The notes below the pieces were generated by a model. The model saw only the letters and a program-made list of their open reading frames with translations. It was not told the origin of the DNA and did no database searches. Below, piece by piece: positions 44,212-53,236 of a stretch of 64,000 nt of DNA. Numbering within the stretch: the stretch's first letter is position 1; every line of letters starts with the position of its first letter. Position numbers and translations under genes: made by a program. The stretch covers positions 1 through 64,000 of the forward strand of contig CAKRFU010000013.1 of assembly GCA_934320845.1 (NCBI GenBank), given 5' to 3'. Source of the stretch: an uncultured Lachnospiraceae bacterium. Lineage in GTDB: Bacteria; Bacillota; Clostridia; Lachnospirales; Lachnospiraceae.

Positions 44212-45459
44212 ATGGAAAGTTCGTTGTTAAAAAAGTCGGCAAAAAGAATTAAAGTAATGAAAGAAACAATTTTTTATGTTATTGCGGCGTTATTCTTAGG
44301 TGCTGTCATAGGCTGCATAGATGCTCTGTTTGGGCGTGTTTTGCTGGCAATTACTGATTTTAGAGAAAAATATGTGTATATATTAGTTTGGTTTTTGCCG
44401 TCGGCAGGTTTATTTATCACATGGCTGTATCATCACTTTAATGAGACAAGTTTAAAGGGGATGACACTTGTGCTTGAAGCAGCACAGTGGAAAAGAGAAG
44501 ATATTCCGCTTGCACTTGTTCCGTTGGTTATGATTTGCACATGGATTACTCATCTTATCGGTGGAAGTGCAGGCAGAGAGGGAGTTGCAGTGCAGATAGG
44601 TGCATCATTATCACACTGGTTTGCACGCAGATTTAAGTTCCCTGACAACGGAAAAGTTTTGCTGATAGCAGGAATGGCAGCCGGTTTTGGGGGATTATTT
44701 CAGACACCGTTTGCAGCTGTGTTTTTTGCCATGGAGGTAGTTGTAACGGGAGCAATGCTGTATGAGGCATTTTTACCGGCTATGGCAGCATCACTTACAG
44801 CATCCAAAGTTTCAAATTTCTTTGGATTGGAAAAATTTGAGGTTCCGCTTAAACAGAATTTTGATATATCAGATTTAAAGATGTTATGTTGTCTGGTTAT
44901 TTTTGGAGTGGTTTTCGGACTTGTGGGGCGTTTGTTTTCGGTATTATTAAAAAAAGCAAAAAAGTTTATGGGAGACAAAATTGCAAATCCATATAAAAGA
45001 ATAGGTTATGTATCAATACCACTTGCAGTATGTCTTTTTGTACTTTGGAACGGGCGTTACTGCGGGCTTGGAACAAACCTTATATCTCAGACATTTGCAG
45101 GAGAGAATATTTACATTTGCGATTGGCTGATAAAACTGATTTTGACAGTGCTTACATTGTCAATCGGTTTTCAAGGCGGTGAAGTTACGCCACTTTTTTC
45201 TATAGGGGCTTCGCTTGGATTTTGTCTTGGAAATCTCTTCGGAATTTCACCTGTTTTTAGTGGTGCACTTGGGTATGCAGCCGTATTTGGGAGTGCAACA
45301 AATACAGTAATAGCACCGTTTTTAATAGGTATGGAAGTGTTTGGAACAGAGAATGCGATTGCTTTTGTGTTAGTTTGCAGTCTGGCATATATTGTTAATG
45401 GAAATTATTGCATTTATGGAGCACAGGAAAGGATTGATTTGATTTCAAAAAAGTGTTAG
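44212..45459 (+). CDS. CLC-F type fluoride/proton antiporter
   Basis: The 415-residue membrane protein belongs to the CLC family. It has GGSAGREGVAVQIG with the gating glutamate E123, and the second half carries GFQGGEVTPLFSIGASLG in place of the GGxFxP chloride-channel motif. That form fits the fluoride-exporting CLC-F branch. The fluoride riboswitch directly upstream is independent support. It lowers cytoplasmic fluoride by exchange with protons. Its ribosome binding site is GGGAG. About ten helices are seen, and there is no CBS domain. Confidence 0.88.
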   Translation: MESSLLKKSAKRIKVMKETIFYVIAALFLGAVIGCIDALFGRVLLAITDFREKYVYILVWFLPSAGLFITWLYHHFNETSLKGMTLVLEAAQWKREDIPLALVPLVMICTWITHLIGGSAGREGVAVQIGASLSHWFARRFKFPDNGKVLLIAGMAAGFGGLFQTPFAAVFFAMEVVVTGAMLYEAFLPAMAASLTASKVSNFFGLEKFEVPLKQNFDISDLKMLCCLVIFGVVFGLVGRLFSVLLKKAKKFMGDKIANPYKRIGYVSIPLAVCLFVLWNGRYCGLGTNLISQTFAGENIYICDWLIKLILTVLTLSIGFQGGEVTPLFSIGASLGFCLGNLFGISPVFSGALGYAAVFGSATNTVIAPFLIGMEVFGTENAIAFVLVCSLAYIVNGNYCIYGAQERIDLISKKC

Positions 45460-45610
45460 TTTGAGATGATTAAATATATGGAATATTGAAACAGAATAAG
45501 ACTAAGTTTATTTTTACATCGGGAATATCAGACTGGGCGATAAAACTTAAGACGGGATGCAGGTCGGAGTTTGTAATGATAGATATTCAAGGAGAAAACT
45601 ATAGAAACTG

Positions 45611-45653
45611 AAAAAACAGGGACATATATCATAAAAATGACATATGTCCCTGT
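45611..45653 (-). terminator. Terminator of the DUF1858 gene
   Basis: ACAGGGACATAT and ATATGTCCCTGT pair around an AT-rich loop. On the minus strand the stem is followed by TTTTTT, so it ends transcription coming from the DUF1858 gene 23 bases away. The rest of 45460-45675 is empty. Confidence 0.75.
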
Positions 45654-45675
45654 AATGCGTCATAATAATAAACAA

Positions 45676-45882
45676 TTATTTCTTTGAAAGATAATCATTT
45701 ACATTAGCAACAAGTTCATCTGCGTTAAGACCGTGAACCATAGCTGCTTCCTCAAGTGATTCTCCCTGAGCTGATGGGCAGCCGATGCAGTGCATACCTG
45801 ATGCCATAAGTATAGCTGCGATGCCCGCATCTATTTTAAGCATGTCAGCAATTATCATATCTTTAGAAATTCTTTCTGTCAT
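45676..45882 (-). CDS. DUF1858 domain protein with CxxC
   Basis: The 68-residue protein matches the DUF1858 family (ISKDMIIADMLKIDAGIAAILMASGMHCIGC). C32 and C35 form a CxxC pair that could be redox active or bind metal. The family often sits with hydrogenase, hybrid-cluster or iron-sulfur genes; here a ferredoxin gene lies upstream on the same strand. Function is not established. GGAGAG precedes the ATG. Confidence 0.8.
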   Translation of the reverse strand: MTERISKDMIIADMLKIDAGIAAILMASGMHCIGCPSAQGESLEEAAMVHGLNADELVANVNDYLSKK

Positions 45883-45921
45883 AATATCTGCTCTCCTTTG
45901 AAAAAATAAATTAAAAACGAA

Positions 45922-45963
45922 AAAGCCACTGTACAGGAGAAAAACTCCTTTACCAGCAGCTTT
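45922..45963. terminator. Hairpin terminator between ferredoxin and DUF1858 genes
   Basis: AAAGCCACTGTACAGGAG and CTCCTTTACCAGCAGCTTT pair with two mismatches around AAAAA, with T or A runs on both sides. On the minus strand it lies 53 bases after the ferredoxin stop codon, so the two genes are probably separate transcripts. Confidence 0.7.
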
Positions 45964-46015
45964 ATTTTACATAAAGTAAAAAAAATCGTCAATAGGAAAT
46001 AAAATCCTAATTAAA

Positions 46016-46186
46016 TTACTCCTGTGAAATAGCACCTGAAGGGCATGTTCCTGCACAAGCACCACACTCGATACATGTATCTGCATCGATCTGGTAATGA
46101 GCATCTCCTTCAGAAATAGCGCCTACTGGACATCCGCCAGCGCAAGCTCCACAACTAACACAATCATCACTAATTACATATGCCAT
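46016..46186 (-). CDS. 2[4Fe-4S] ferredoxin
   Basis: This 56-residue protein is a classic clostridial ferredoxin with two cluster motifs: C9, C12, C15, C19 (CVSCGACAGGCP) and C38, C41, C44, C48 (CIECGACAGTCP). It carries low-potential electrons, and the Rnf complex encoded at 10364-15535 could oxidise it. GGGAGGAC precedes the ATG. The two halves show the usual internal duplication. Confidence 0.95.
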   Translation of the reverse strand: MAYVISDDCVSCGACAGGCPVGAISEGDAHYQIDADTCIECGACAGTCPSGAISQE

Positions 46187-46328
46187 TTTAATTGTCCTCC
46201 CTTATTATTGATTTTGTGCATTCATTATAACGCAGAAAATTCTTTTTGGCAACCCCTGAAAACACTGAAAATAAAGGAAAAATGGTTAGTTTGACTGAAC
46301 TTTAGGTAGGCTTAAAATACCATATAAT

Positions 46329-47138
46329 TTATGCAAGTTTTTGTAATGCATCATATCTGATGAGAGGTTCAAAATGTTCTTCATAATAAGATATACTTGC
46401 AGAAGTGTTTTTCTGCTGTGTACCATACTCACTTGCTAAGTTGCAAATCTTATTGAAAGATTCCGGTGAAAGCTCACCTTGCTGCATTATAAGTATATAA
46501 TTTTCAGTTTTGTCATTTTTATACAATGTATTTGCACTTTTATACAGATGGCATATATTGGCTGCAAATTCCGATACATTGTTTAATGAGTCGAAAGAAA
46601 AGATTTTAGCATTGTTTGATGACGTGTTTTTTGACATTGTCTTTGGGCGTGGTTCTTTGCTCAGAGCTTCAGAGAGCGAAATAAAATCAGTGTTTTCATC
46701 ATATGAAGATGTAGGAGTAAAAGGTATCGGCTCGTCATCTGCTTCTGAGTTTAAGTTGCCGGCGAGTTCGTAAATATCATCATCGTCGTCATAATCGTCA
46801 TCATCGTCAAATGTATATTCTCCGACCTGTTCATATGAAGAACTGTCCGGATCCTCAGAAAATGTTGAAAATCTTGTATCAAGTTCATCCGGGTCTTCAA
46901 CTTTGGTTATAAGTAAGACCAGGGTGTCCGGATACATAGGAATAGCTTCTATCATAAGTGGGATATTTTCCGCATCAAAACCGAATTCATATGATGCCTG
47001 CTGCACCATGTCACGAAATAGAGCCTTGGCTTTATCTGTTCCGTATGCAAGTTCGCTGATACGAAGTTCTCTGTCGGATAAATCTTTTTTATTGAGTGTA
47101 CAACGGATTTGGTTGTCATTTATTTTTTCGATTCGCAT
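46329..47138 (-). CDS. mecA: MecA-like adaptor protein
   Basis: The 269-residue protein has the MecA N-terminal domain (MRIEKINDNQIRCTLNKKDL, then LMIEAIPMYPDTLVLLITKV) and a C-terminal domain (about 185-269) of the ClpC-binding type. The middle is an unusual acidic linker with a run of aspartates (about 110-121). MecA hands proteins to the ClpCP protease in Firmicutes. AGGGAG precedes the ATG. It is a single gene on the minus strand. Confidence 0.85.
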   Translation of the reverse strand: MRIEKINDNQIRCTLNKKDLSDRELRISELAYGTDKAKALFRDMVQQASYEFGFDAENIPLMIEAIPMYPDTLVLLITKVEDPDELDTRFSTFSEDPDSSSYEQVGEYTFDDDDDYDDDDDIYELAGNLNSEADDEPIPFTPTSSYDENTDFISLSEALSKEPRPKTMSKNTSSNNAKIFSFDSLNNVSEFAANICHLYKSANTLYKNDKTENYILIMQQGELSPESFNKICNLASEYGTQQKNTSASISYYEEHFEPLIRYDALQKLA

Positions 47139-47846
47139 AGGCTCACTCCCTTTCTAAAAAAATATAAAATATATAATTTCTTATAGTTAAATTATAGGTT
47201 AATATTTGCTTTTAGTCAATGATTTGAGACTTATCTGACATTGTTATTATCGGATAAATATGAAATAAAATCACCATTTATATATTTATATGATATGAAC
47301 GTTGTACAGGTGATTTGGCAAATATAAAATGAATGTTTTTGTGATTTATCATTTGAAAGATAAGACATATTTTAGGTTAATATTATGGTTTGTAATATCT
47401 GCATAATAAATACTGATTATTTTTTGAAAAATTTGCATATATTTTCAAAAAATGATTAATAATGATGAAAATGGGAATTTTATTATGCATAATAGCAAAA
47501 AATATGTCAGCAGTTTTGGTAAAAATAAGGTGATTTAGGTGTTGAAATTGCAAAAGTTATCATCATATAATAGTCAGCACAGAGACACGATTTAAAGTTT
47601 CAGGGGGTGAGTTTATAGGAAGAAGGTTATAGAAAAAATTATATGTTAAAAATTTAAGACGGTTAGGAGACAAATATAATGGAGTATTGATATGAATTTT
47701 ACCAGATGTTTTTAAAATCGTTGCTCTGAGAAAATAAGTAAAAAAATACTCAATAGGAAAATGATGATGTATCACATAAAAATAAAAGTAACAGTTACAC
47801 AAGTAGCGGTCATGTATCTTATTGGAGAAACCGGAGGTTGGTAAAA
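47139..47846. other. Long AT-rich intergenic region
   Basis: About 700 bases lie between divergent genes with no convincing reading frame on either strand. An 8-bp inverted repeat, AAATCACC and GGTGATTT, lies at 47268-47316. The mecA promoter must lie in the left part. I see no RNA family I recognise. Confidence 0.4.
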
Positions 47847-48071
47847 TTGAGGGATAGTTCAGAAAGGTTGAGAGAAAAGACGATATCATGGATTTTAGAT
47901 GAGGTTGATAAATGGACCTTAGCGGGGGTGAAAGTTAAAATCGATGGACAGTTTTATTCAGGCGGGGATTCTGAAATAATTGAACATGTCAAAGAGGACA
48001 ACTGCTATATGGAAAACTATGTTAGTGACAATAATGGTAAGATTGTACAGGTCGAGTTTGACCGTCTGTAA
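47847..48071 (+). CDS. Small hypothetical protein
   Basis: The 74-residue protein begins with a TTG nine bases after CGGAGG. It has an amphipathic N-terminal helix (about 5-22) and a predicted beta-rich remainder with VKVKIDGQFYSGGDSE. No family is recognised. Its codon use and the good ribosome binding site suggest a real gene. It stands alone between the long gap and a strong hairpin. Confidence 0.55.
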   Translation: MRDSSERLREKTISWILDEVDKWTLAGVKVKIDGQFYSGGDSEIIEHVKEDNCYMENYVSDNNGKIVQVEFDRL

Positions 48072-48331
48072 ATATTGTTGGAGATTATCCATTACAATGT
48101 TATCGTAGTAAAAAATGTCGAAATATTAAAAGTTAATAATGGGAACCTTAAATAGGTGACAGGAGAGGGAAGAAACACACACGCATTCCTTGTTACTGCT
48201 CAAACCAGTGGTGCGGGCGGTAACTATTCCCTCTCCTGATTAGTGTGATTTTTTATATGTGCCTTTACTGTAAAAAGTTTAAGTGATATACTTATAAAGA
48301 GAATATTGCGTGTTGAGAAAGGGTTCGGTTT
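48072..48331 (+). other. Gap with a strong G/C-rich hairpin
   Basis: A perfect 12-bp stem, CAGGAGAGGGAA at 48161-48172 and TTCCCTCTCCTG at 48228-48239, encloses 55 bases in which GTTACTGC and the later GCGGGCGGTAAC can also pair. TTTTTTAT follows about ten bases later. It could be a terminator, a small RNA or a leader element for the GH18 gene. I recognise no known RNA class. Confidence 0.55.
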
Positions 48332-50032
48332 ATGAAAAATAAAAAGCTGTTTTTGCCTATTGTGATTACATTTATTGCGGTTATTGCAGTGGTTGTATTT
48401 TGGTTTATAAAGAAAAATATGCCATGTAAGGATTATATGAGTTTGGCAAAATATTATGGAGATAATGGAAGTGGTTATACAGTTGTACTTGAGGATAAAA
48501 TAAACGAAGAAAAGGCTTTGTATCAGAAAGGTCATGTCTATATTGATTATAACCTCGTATCAAATACATTAAATAAAAGATTTTACTGGGATTCAAATGA
48601 AAATCTTTTGATTTATACAACAGCTACAGCTGTTATCACAACTCATATCAATAGTAACAAATACACTATAAATAAAAGTTTAAACAATAAAGATTATGTT
48701 ATAGCAAAGCTAAAGAATAACAAACTTTATATTGCTTTGGATTTTGTTAAGGACTATACGGCACTTTCTTATAACTTATACAAAAAGCCAAACAGAGTTG
48801 TCTTAAAATATGAATATGGGAAGAAACAAAAGTGGATACAATCAGCAGAAGAGACGAAGTTAAGGTTTGAGCCGAGTATAAAGAGTCCTATACTTGTTGA
48901 TGTAAAAAAAGAAGAAAAATTAAGACTTCTTGAAGATGAGTCAAAAGACAGTGGCTTTGATAAGGTTGTATCGGAAAGTGGAGTTATAGGTTATGTGAAA
49001 TCATCAGATTTGAAAGAGGCATATGATTATGTTCCGAAAACAGATTTTGTAGAGGAAGAGTATCCGCATACACTGATGGAGGAAAAGGTTAATCTTTTAT
49101 GGCATCAGGTTACAAATCAAACTGCAAATTCCACTTTGTTAAATGTGATTTCAGGAACAAAAAATGTAAATGTCGTAGCACCGACATGGTTTGCGACAAG
49201 CGACAACAACGGAAGTATATCATCACTTGCAAGTTACGATTATGTTGATAAAGCACATTCTATGGGATTGCAGGTGTGGGGACTTTGTGATGACTTTTCA
49301 CCTGATATGAAAATTGGAAATGTGCTTGGAAGAACAAGCCGCAGGGAGAGATTAGAAAAAAATCTTATTGCAGAAGCCATAAAATACAGTCTTGACGGTA
49401 TCAATATTGACTTTGAAAATGTCAAGTCAAAGAATGGTACTGATTTTATACAGTTTATAAGAGAACTTGGTATTATGTGCAGAAACAACGGAATTATTCT
49501 TTCAATAGACAATTATCCGCCGGCAAACTATTCGGCATACTATGCAAGGGAGGAACAGGCAGCAGTAGCAGATTATGTCATTACTATGGCGTATGATGAG
49601 TATTACTCAGGGTCTAAGGAGGCAGGACCTGTTTCGTCATTAAGTTATGTCAAAAATGCTGTCACAAACATATTAAAAGAAGTTCCTGCCAAACAGTCTG
49701 TTATAGGACTTCCGTTTTATTCAAGAATGTGGAAGGAAACAACTCAGTCGGGTGAGACAAAGCTTAAATCAGAGGCTTGTTCAATGAAATATGCTGAAGA
49801 ACTTGTTAATGACGCAAAAGCAGATGTTACATGGGATGAAGAAAGAGGACTTGACTATGCTGAGTACACAAAAGATGGTACTCTATATAAAATATGGCTT
49901 GAAAATGCCAAGTCACTTGAATTAAAGTTAAAAGAAGTAGAGTCAGGAAAAATGGCAGGAGTAGCTTTTTGGAAAGCTGGAATGGAAAAGAAAAGTGTTT
50001 GGAATACAATAGAGAAATATACAGTACAGTAG
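48332..50032 (+). CDS. Secreted/anchored GH18-type glycosidase with SH3 domain
   Basis: The 566-residue protein has an N-terminal membrane helix (about 7-26), a copper-amine-oxidase-N-like region (about 60-165), an SH3-like region (about 170-235) and a GH18 domain (about 250-560). The active motif is DGINIDFE at 355-362 with E362 as proton donor; the middle aspartate is asparagine, as in spore-cortex YaaH-type enzymes. ITMAYDEYYSG is a further GH18 signature. It probably cuts or binds peptidoglycan. A cell-wall amidase gene follows, which supports this. Confidence 0.85.
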   Translation: MKNKKLFLPIVITFIAVIAVVVFWFIKKNMPCKDYMSLAKYYGDNGSGYTVVLEDKINEEKALYQKGHVYIDYNLVSNTLNKRFYWDSNENLLIYTTATAVITTHINSNKYTINKSLNNKDYVIAKLKNNKLYIALDFVKDYTALSYNLYKKPNRVVLKYEYGKKQKWIQSAEETKLRFEPSIKSPILVDVKKEEKLRLLEDESKDSGFDKVVSESGVIGYVKSSDLKEAYDYVPKTDFVEEEYPHTLMEEKVNLLWHQVTNQTANSTLLNVISGTKNVNVVAPTWFATSDNNGSISSLASYDYVDKAHSMGLQVWGLCDDFSPDMKIGNVLGRTSRRERLEKNLIAEAIKYSLDGINIDFENVKSKNGTDFIQFIRELGIMCRNNGIILSIDNYPPANYSAYYAREEQAAVADYVITMAYDEYYSGSKEAGPVSSLSYVKNAVTNILKEVPAKQSVIGLPFYSRMWKETTQSGETKLKSEACSMKYAEELVNDAKADVTWDEERGLDYAEYTKDGTLYKIWLENAKSLELKLKEVESGKMAGVAFWKAGMEKKSVWNTIEKYTVQ

Positions 50033-50150
50033 AATTATAGCTGCTGACCGAACAGCAGGTGTGGATAGAAACAAATTATAAATATACGACATATCATAAT
50101 TTAAAATAAAATGCATACATATAGCTGATAAATATTTTTTGGAGATATGT

Positions 50151-50837
50151 ATGAATTTATTAAAGAAAAGCTGTATTGTTTTATTATGTGTGTGCGTTGT
50201 GTCAGCAGGTGGAATTGTCAGCAGACACATGATAAAAAAGATTCCTGTATTTAAGAGTGACGATAAGAAAATTATAGTCATTGATCCGGGACATGGTGGA
50301 AATGACCCGGGAAAAGTAGGTATAGACGGTTCTTTGGAAAAGAACATAAATCTTGCCATATCACTATATTTGAAAAAGGAACTCGAAAATAATAAGTATA
50401 AAGTGATAATGACAAGAGAAAAAGATACAGGTCTGTATAATGAGGGAGACACAAATAAGAAAATAGCTGATCTTAGTAAAAGAATAGAGATTATGAACGG
50501 TTCCGATGCAGCGGCAGTTGTGAGTATTCATCAGAACAGTTTTACGGGTGAGAGTTCAAAGGGAGCACAGGTGTTTTATCATGGTGAATCTCAGAATGGA
50601 AAGAAATTTGCAGGTATAATGCAAAAAAAGATAGCAGAGTGTATAGGTGATGGAAATCATAGGGTAGAAAAAGCCAATTCAGATTATTATGTATTAAGGA
50701 AAAGTATTCCGACTGCTATAATTGTTGAATGTGGATTTTTATCAAATTCGCAGGAGGCAAAGCTTTTGTCGGATGATGAATATCAGAAAAAGATGGCTAA
50801 AGCAATTGCTAAGGGGATATACGAATATATTTCATAA
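50151..50837 (+). CDS. N-acetylmuramoyl-L-alanine amidase (Amidase_3)
   Basis: The 228-residue protein has an N-terminal signal or anchor helix (about 7-25) and a zinc amidase domain. The ligands are H48 (IDPGHGGNDPG), E63 (LEKNINL) and H127 (VSIHQNSF), with the catalytic E193 in VECGFLSN. It cuts the bond between MurNAc and L-alanine in peptidoglycan, as CwlD and CwlC do. TTGGAG lies six bases before the ATG. The nearby GH18 gene suggests joint work on the wall. Confidence 0.92.
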   Translation: MNLLKKSCIVLLCVCVVSAGGIVSRHMIKKIPVFKSDDKKIIVIDPGHGGNDPGKVGIDGSLEKNINLAISLYLKKELENNKYKVIMTREKDTGLYNEGDTNKKIADLSKRIEIMNGSDAAAVVSIHQNSFTGESSKGAQVFYHGESQNGKKFAGIMQKKIAECIGDGNHRVEKANSDYYVLRKSIPTAIIVECGFLSNSQEAKLLSDDEYQKKMAKAIAKGIYEYIS

Positions 50838-50850
50838 GGAGGCTCATTAG

Positions 50851-51918
50851 ATGAGTGAAGATATAGATACAAAAATAATAAAGGTAAATCCTGAAATGTT
50901 TGATGACAGTGAGATTGAAGAAGCATGTGAGATTTTAAAGAAAAATGGACTTGTAGCTTTTCCAACGGAAACAGTGTATGGTCTTGGAGGAGATGCCATG
51001 CACAAGGAGGCATCTGCCAAAATATACGCTGCTAAGGGCAGACCGTCAGATAACCCGCTTATAGTTCACATATCAGATAGGGAAAGTCTTAAAGATATAG
51101 TGAGGGAAGTCCCACAAATGGCAGTAAAACTTATGGATGCATTTTGGCCGGGACCAATGACTCTTATATTTAAGAAAACAGATAAAGTGCCGTATTCAAC
51201 AACGGGAGGACTTGACACGGTTGCAGTCAGGATGCCAAGTCATCCGGTGGCAAGGGAACTTATAAGCCAGTCAGGAGTTTATATAGCGGCACCGAGTGCA
51301 AATACTTCTGGCAGGCCAAGCCCGACAAAAGCAGAGCATGTTATTGAAGATTTATCAGGCAAAATAGATATGATAATTGATGGCGGAAGTGTCGGTATCG
51401 GACTTGAATCGACAATTGTTGACGTCAGTGAGGAAGTACCTGTTATTTTAAGACCAGGTTATATTACAAAAGGCATGCTTGAGGCTATTGTAGGTGAAGT
51501 AAAGGTTGACCCGGCTATTGTAGGGGAAACACCTAAGAAAAACATTGTTGCTAAAGCTCCAGGAATGAAGTACCGTCATTATGCTCCAAAGGGAGATATG
51601 ACCATTGTTGAGGGAAGAAGAGAGGATGTAGCTTCAAAGATAAATGAACTTGCAAAGCAGAAGATTGACGAGGGCTGCAAAGTTGCAATTATTGCGACCG
51701 CTGAGACAAAAGAAGAGTATAAGTATGGTATTGTAAAAAGTATTGGTTCAAGAAAAACTGAAGGTTCCATTGCGGCAGGGTTATATGATATACTGAGAGA
51801 TATGGATCATATTGGTGCACAGTATATATATGCTGAAAGCTTTAGTGATGACAGACTTGGAGGGGCGATTATGAACAGAATGATAAAGGCAGCCGGTCAT
51901 CATTTGATTCATGTATAG
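50851..51918 (+). CDS. tsaC: L-threonylcarbamoyladenylate synthase, Sua5 type
   Basis: The 355-residue protein has the YrdC domain (GLVAFPTETVYGLGGDA, KGRPSDNPLIVHI, and the SANTSGRPSPT motif) and the extra C-terminal Sua5 domain (about 225-355). It makes threonylcarbamoyl-AMP from threonine, bicarbonate and ATP for the t6A modification of ANN-decoding tRNAs. AAGGAGG precedes the ATG, 13 bases after the amidase. The following two genes keep the Bacillus ywlC-ywlE-ywlF order. Confidence 0.95.
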   Translation: MSEDIDTKIIKVNPEMFDDSEIEEACEILKKNGLVAFPTETVYGLGGDAMHKEASAKIYAAKGRPSDNPLIVHISDRESLKDIVREVPQMAVKLMDAFWPGPMTLIFKKTDKVPYSTTGGLDTVAVRMPSHPVARELISQSGVYIAAPSANTSGRPSPTKAEHVIEDLSGKIDMIIDGGSVGIGLESTIVDVSEEVPVILRPGYITKGMLEAIVGEVKVDPAIVGETPKKNIVAKAPGMKYRHYAPKGDMTIVEGRREDVASKINELAKQKIDEGCKVAIIATAETKEEYKYGIVKSIGSRKTEGSIAAGLYDILRDMDHIGAQYIYAESFSDDRLGGAIMNRMIKAAGHHLIHV

Positions 51919-51994
51919 ACATTAAAATACATCAAAATGTAAAATTAAGTATTTTATTTGTTGGGTGACAGTTTCTGAAATGAGGGAGATGTAT

Positions 51995-52486
51995 ATGAAA
52001 AGTTATGACAAAGTCATATTTGTAAGCAAGGGAAATACTTTCAGCAGTCCGCTTGTTGAGGCTATTTACAGAATGAAAGCTCCGAATTGGCTTCCAAATT
52101 CCATATCTAGAGGGACGGTTGTGTTGTTTTCTGAGCCGATAAATCCGAAAGTCAATGTTCTTCTTAGCAGCCATGATATGAATATAAGCAATCATGAAAA
52201 CTCGAAGCAGCTTATACGGGAGGAAATAACTGAGGATACGCTTTTGCTTACTATGACATTTAGTGACAAGTTAAAGGTGATTGAAGATCTTGGCGTATCA
52301 AATAATGTATATACTCTAGGTGAGTATATAGAGGACGATGCAGACATCTCAGATCCATTTGATCCAGATGAAGCATTGTACGATAAATTTTTTGATGAAG
52401 TCTCAGAAAAGATTGAAAAAGTAATATTGCATATGGAAGCAGAGTACCATGAAAATGAAGAATCTGCTGAAAATATAAATAATTGA
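51995..52486 (+). CDS. LMW tyrosine phosphatase homologue, active site lost
   Basis: The 163-residue protein has the layout of low-molecular-weight protein tyrosine/arginine phosphatases (YwlE type), and it lies between tsaC and rpiB as ywlE does in Bacillus. The P-loop, normally C-x5-R-S, reads SKGNTFSS: the nucleophile is S11, the second cysteine is F16 and the arginine is S17. The later ISDPFDPDE keeps the DP loop. So it should not work as a phosphatase but may still bind a phosphoprotein. An acidic C-terminal tail is extra. GAGGGAG precedes the ATG by six bases. Confidence 0.78.
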   Translation: MKSYDKVIFVSKGNTFSSPLVEAIYRMKAPNWLPNSISRGTVVLFSEPINPKVNVLLSSHDMNISNHENSKQLIREEITEDTLLLTMTFSDKLKVIEDLGVSNNVYTLGEYIEDDADISDPFDPDEALYDKFFDEVSEKIEKVILHMEAEYHENEESAENINN

Positions 52487-52504
52487 CATGTGGAGGTAAG
52501 AAAA

Positions 52505-52933
52505 ATGATAGCAATTGGAAGTGACCATGGGGGATTTGGACTTAAACAGGAAGTGATATCTCATTTGAAAGAACAGGGGATCGAATATAAAGATTATGGA
52601 TGTTATGACGAAAGTTCATGTGACTATCCGATTTATGCAAAAAAAGTTGCAAACGCAATCGTTAATGGTGAGTGCGATAAAGGAATACTTATATGTGGGA
52701 CAGGTATAGGAATTTCAATAGCAGCAAATAAAATTAAGGGTATAAGAGCAGCTCTTTGTCATGATACATTTAGTGCACAGGCGACAAGGGAGCATAATGA
52801 TGCAAATATTCTCGCTATGGGTGCAAGAGTAATAGGACCAGGATATGCACTTAAAGTAGTTGATACTTTTTTAAATACAGAATTTTCAAATGATGAGAGA
52901 CATATCAGAAGGATTAATCTTATTGAAGAATAA
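52505..52933 (+). CDS. rpiB: Ribose-5-phosphate isomerase B
   Basis: The 142-residue protein has the RpiB signatures SDHGGFGLK, the catalytic cysteine region ILICGTGIGISIAANK and the general base region ALCHDTFSAQATREHNDAN. It interconverts ribose-5-phosphate and ribulose-5-phosphate. GGAGGT lies seven bases before the ATG. Its stop codon lies inside the left 33-bp direct repeat (52929-52961). Related LacAB enzymes share the fold, but the context favours RpiB. Confidence 0.93.
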   Translation: MIAIGSDHGGFGLKQEVISHLKEQGIEYKDYGCYDESSCDYPIYAKKVANAIVNGECDKGILICGTGIGISIAANKIKGIRAALCHDTFSAQATREHNDANILAMGARVIGPGYALKVVDTFLNTEFSNDERHIRRINLIEE

Positions 52934-52961
52934 TGCTTGCTTTAATTACAAACTTGACAGT
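52929..52961. repeat. 33-bp direct repeat, left copy
   Basis: The sequence from AATAATGCTTGC to AACTTGACAGT is identical to 59281-59313. It covers the rpiB stop codon. The TTGACA inside it has no -10 box at the right distance here, whereas the right copy has one. This suggests the right copy is the native promoter and the DNA between was inserted. Confidence 0.9.
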
Positions 52962-53236
52962 TCAGAATAAATTTTGCTGTTTCAAAATCTAGTTGATAAA
53001 GAGTCTTTAAAACAATTTAACATACCTGTTTATTGTTTTTTGGAAAATGAATTATGTTAGTGCAATTTAGTTCCTACTTGATGATTTTGATAATATGTAA
53101 CAGACTATATTATAAGAACCGCTTCGCGAACCTTATAATCGATTGGCGGCACAAGAGCAGTGCCTTTTATCAGAAATTACTTTATAATTTCTGATAAGTT
53201 ATATTAAATAAAAGCCAGCAGGAAGGAAATATAGAA
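52962..53236. other. Leader region of the second two-component system
   Basis: No gene is seen. An imperfect inverted repeat, ATTATAAG and CTTATAAT, surrounds GCTTCGC near 53109-53140, and a strong hairpin TTATCAGAAAT/ATTTCTGATAA lies at 53167-53197. These could shape the mRNA leader of the response regulator gene. Confidence 0.45.

Noticed and set aside
47563..47889. 108-residue minus-strand frame in the long gap
   Set aside because: It has no ribosome binding site, low-complexity F/Y/I/L/S/N content and overlaps the start of the small plus-strand gene.
48161..48239. 6S RNA, SRP RNA or cyclic-di-AMP riboswitch
   Set aside because: Length and conserved sequences (SRP GGAAG loop, ydaO core) do not fit.
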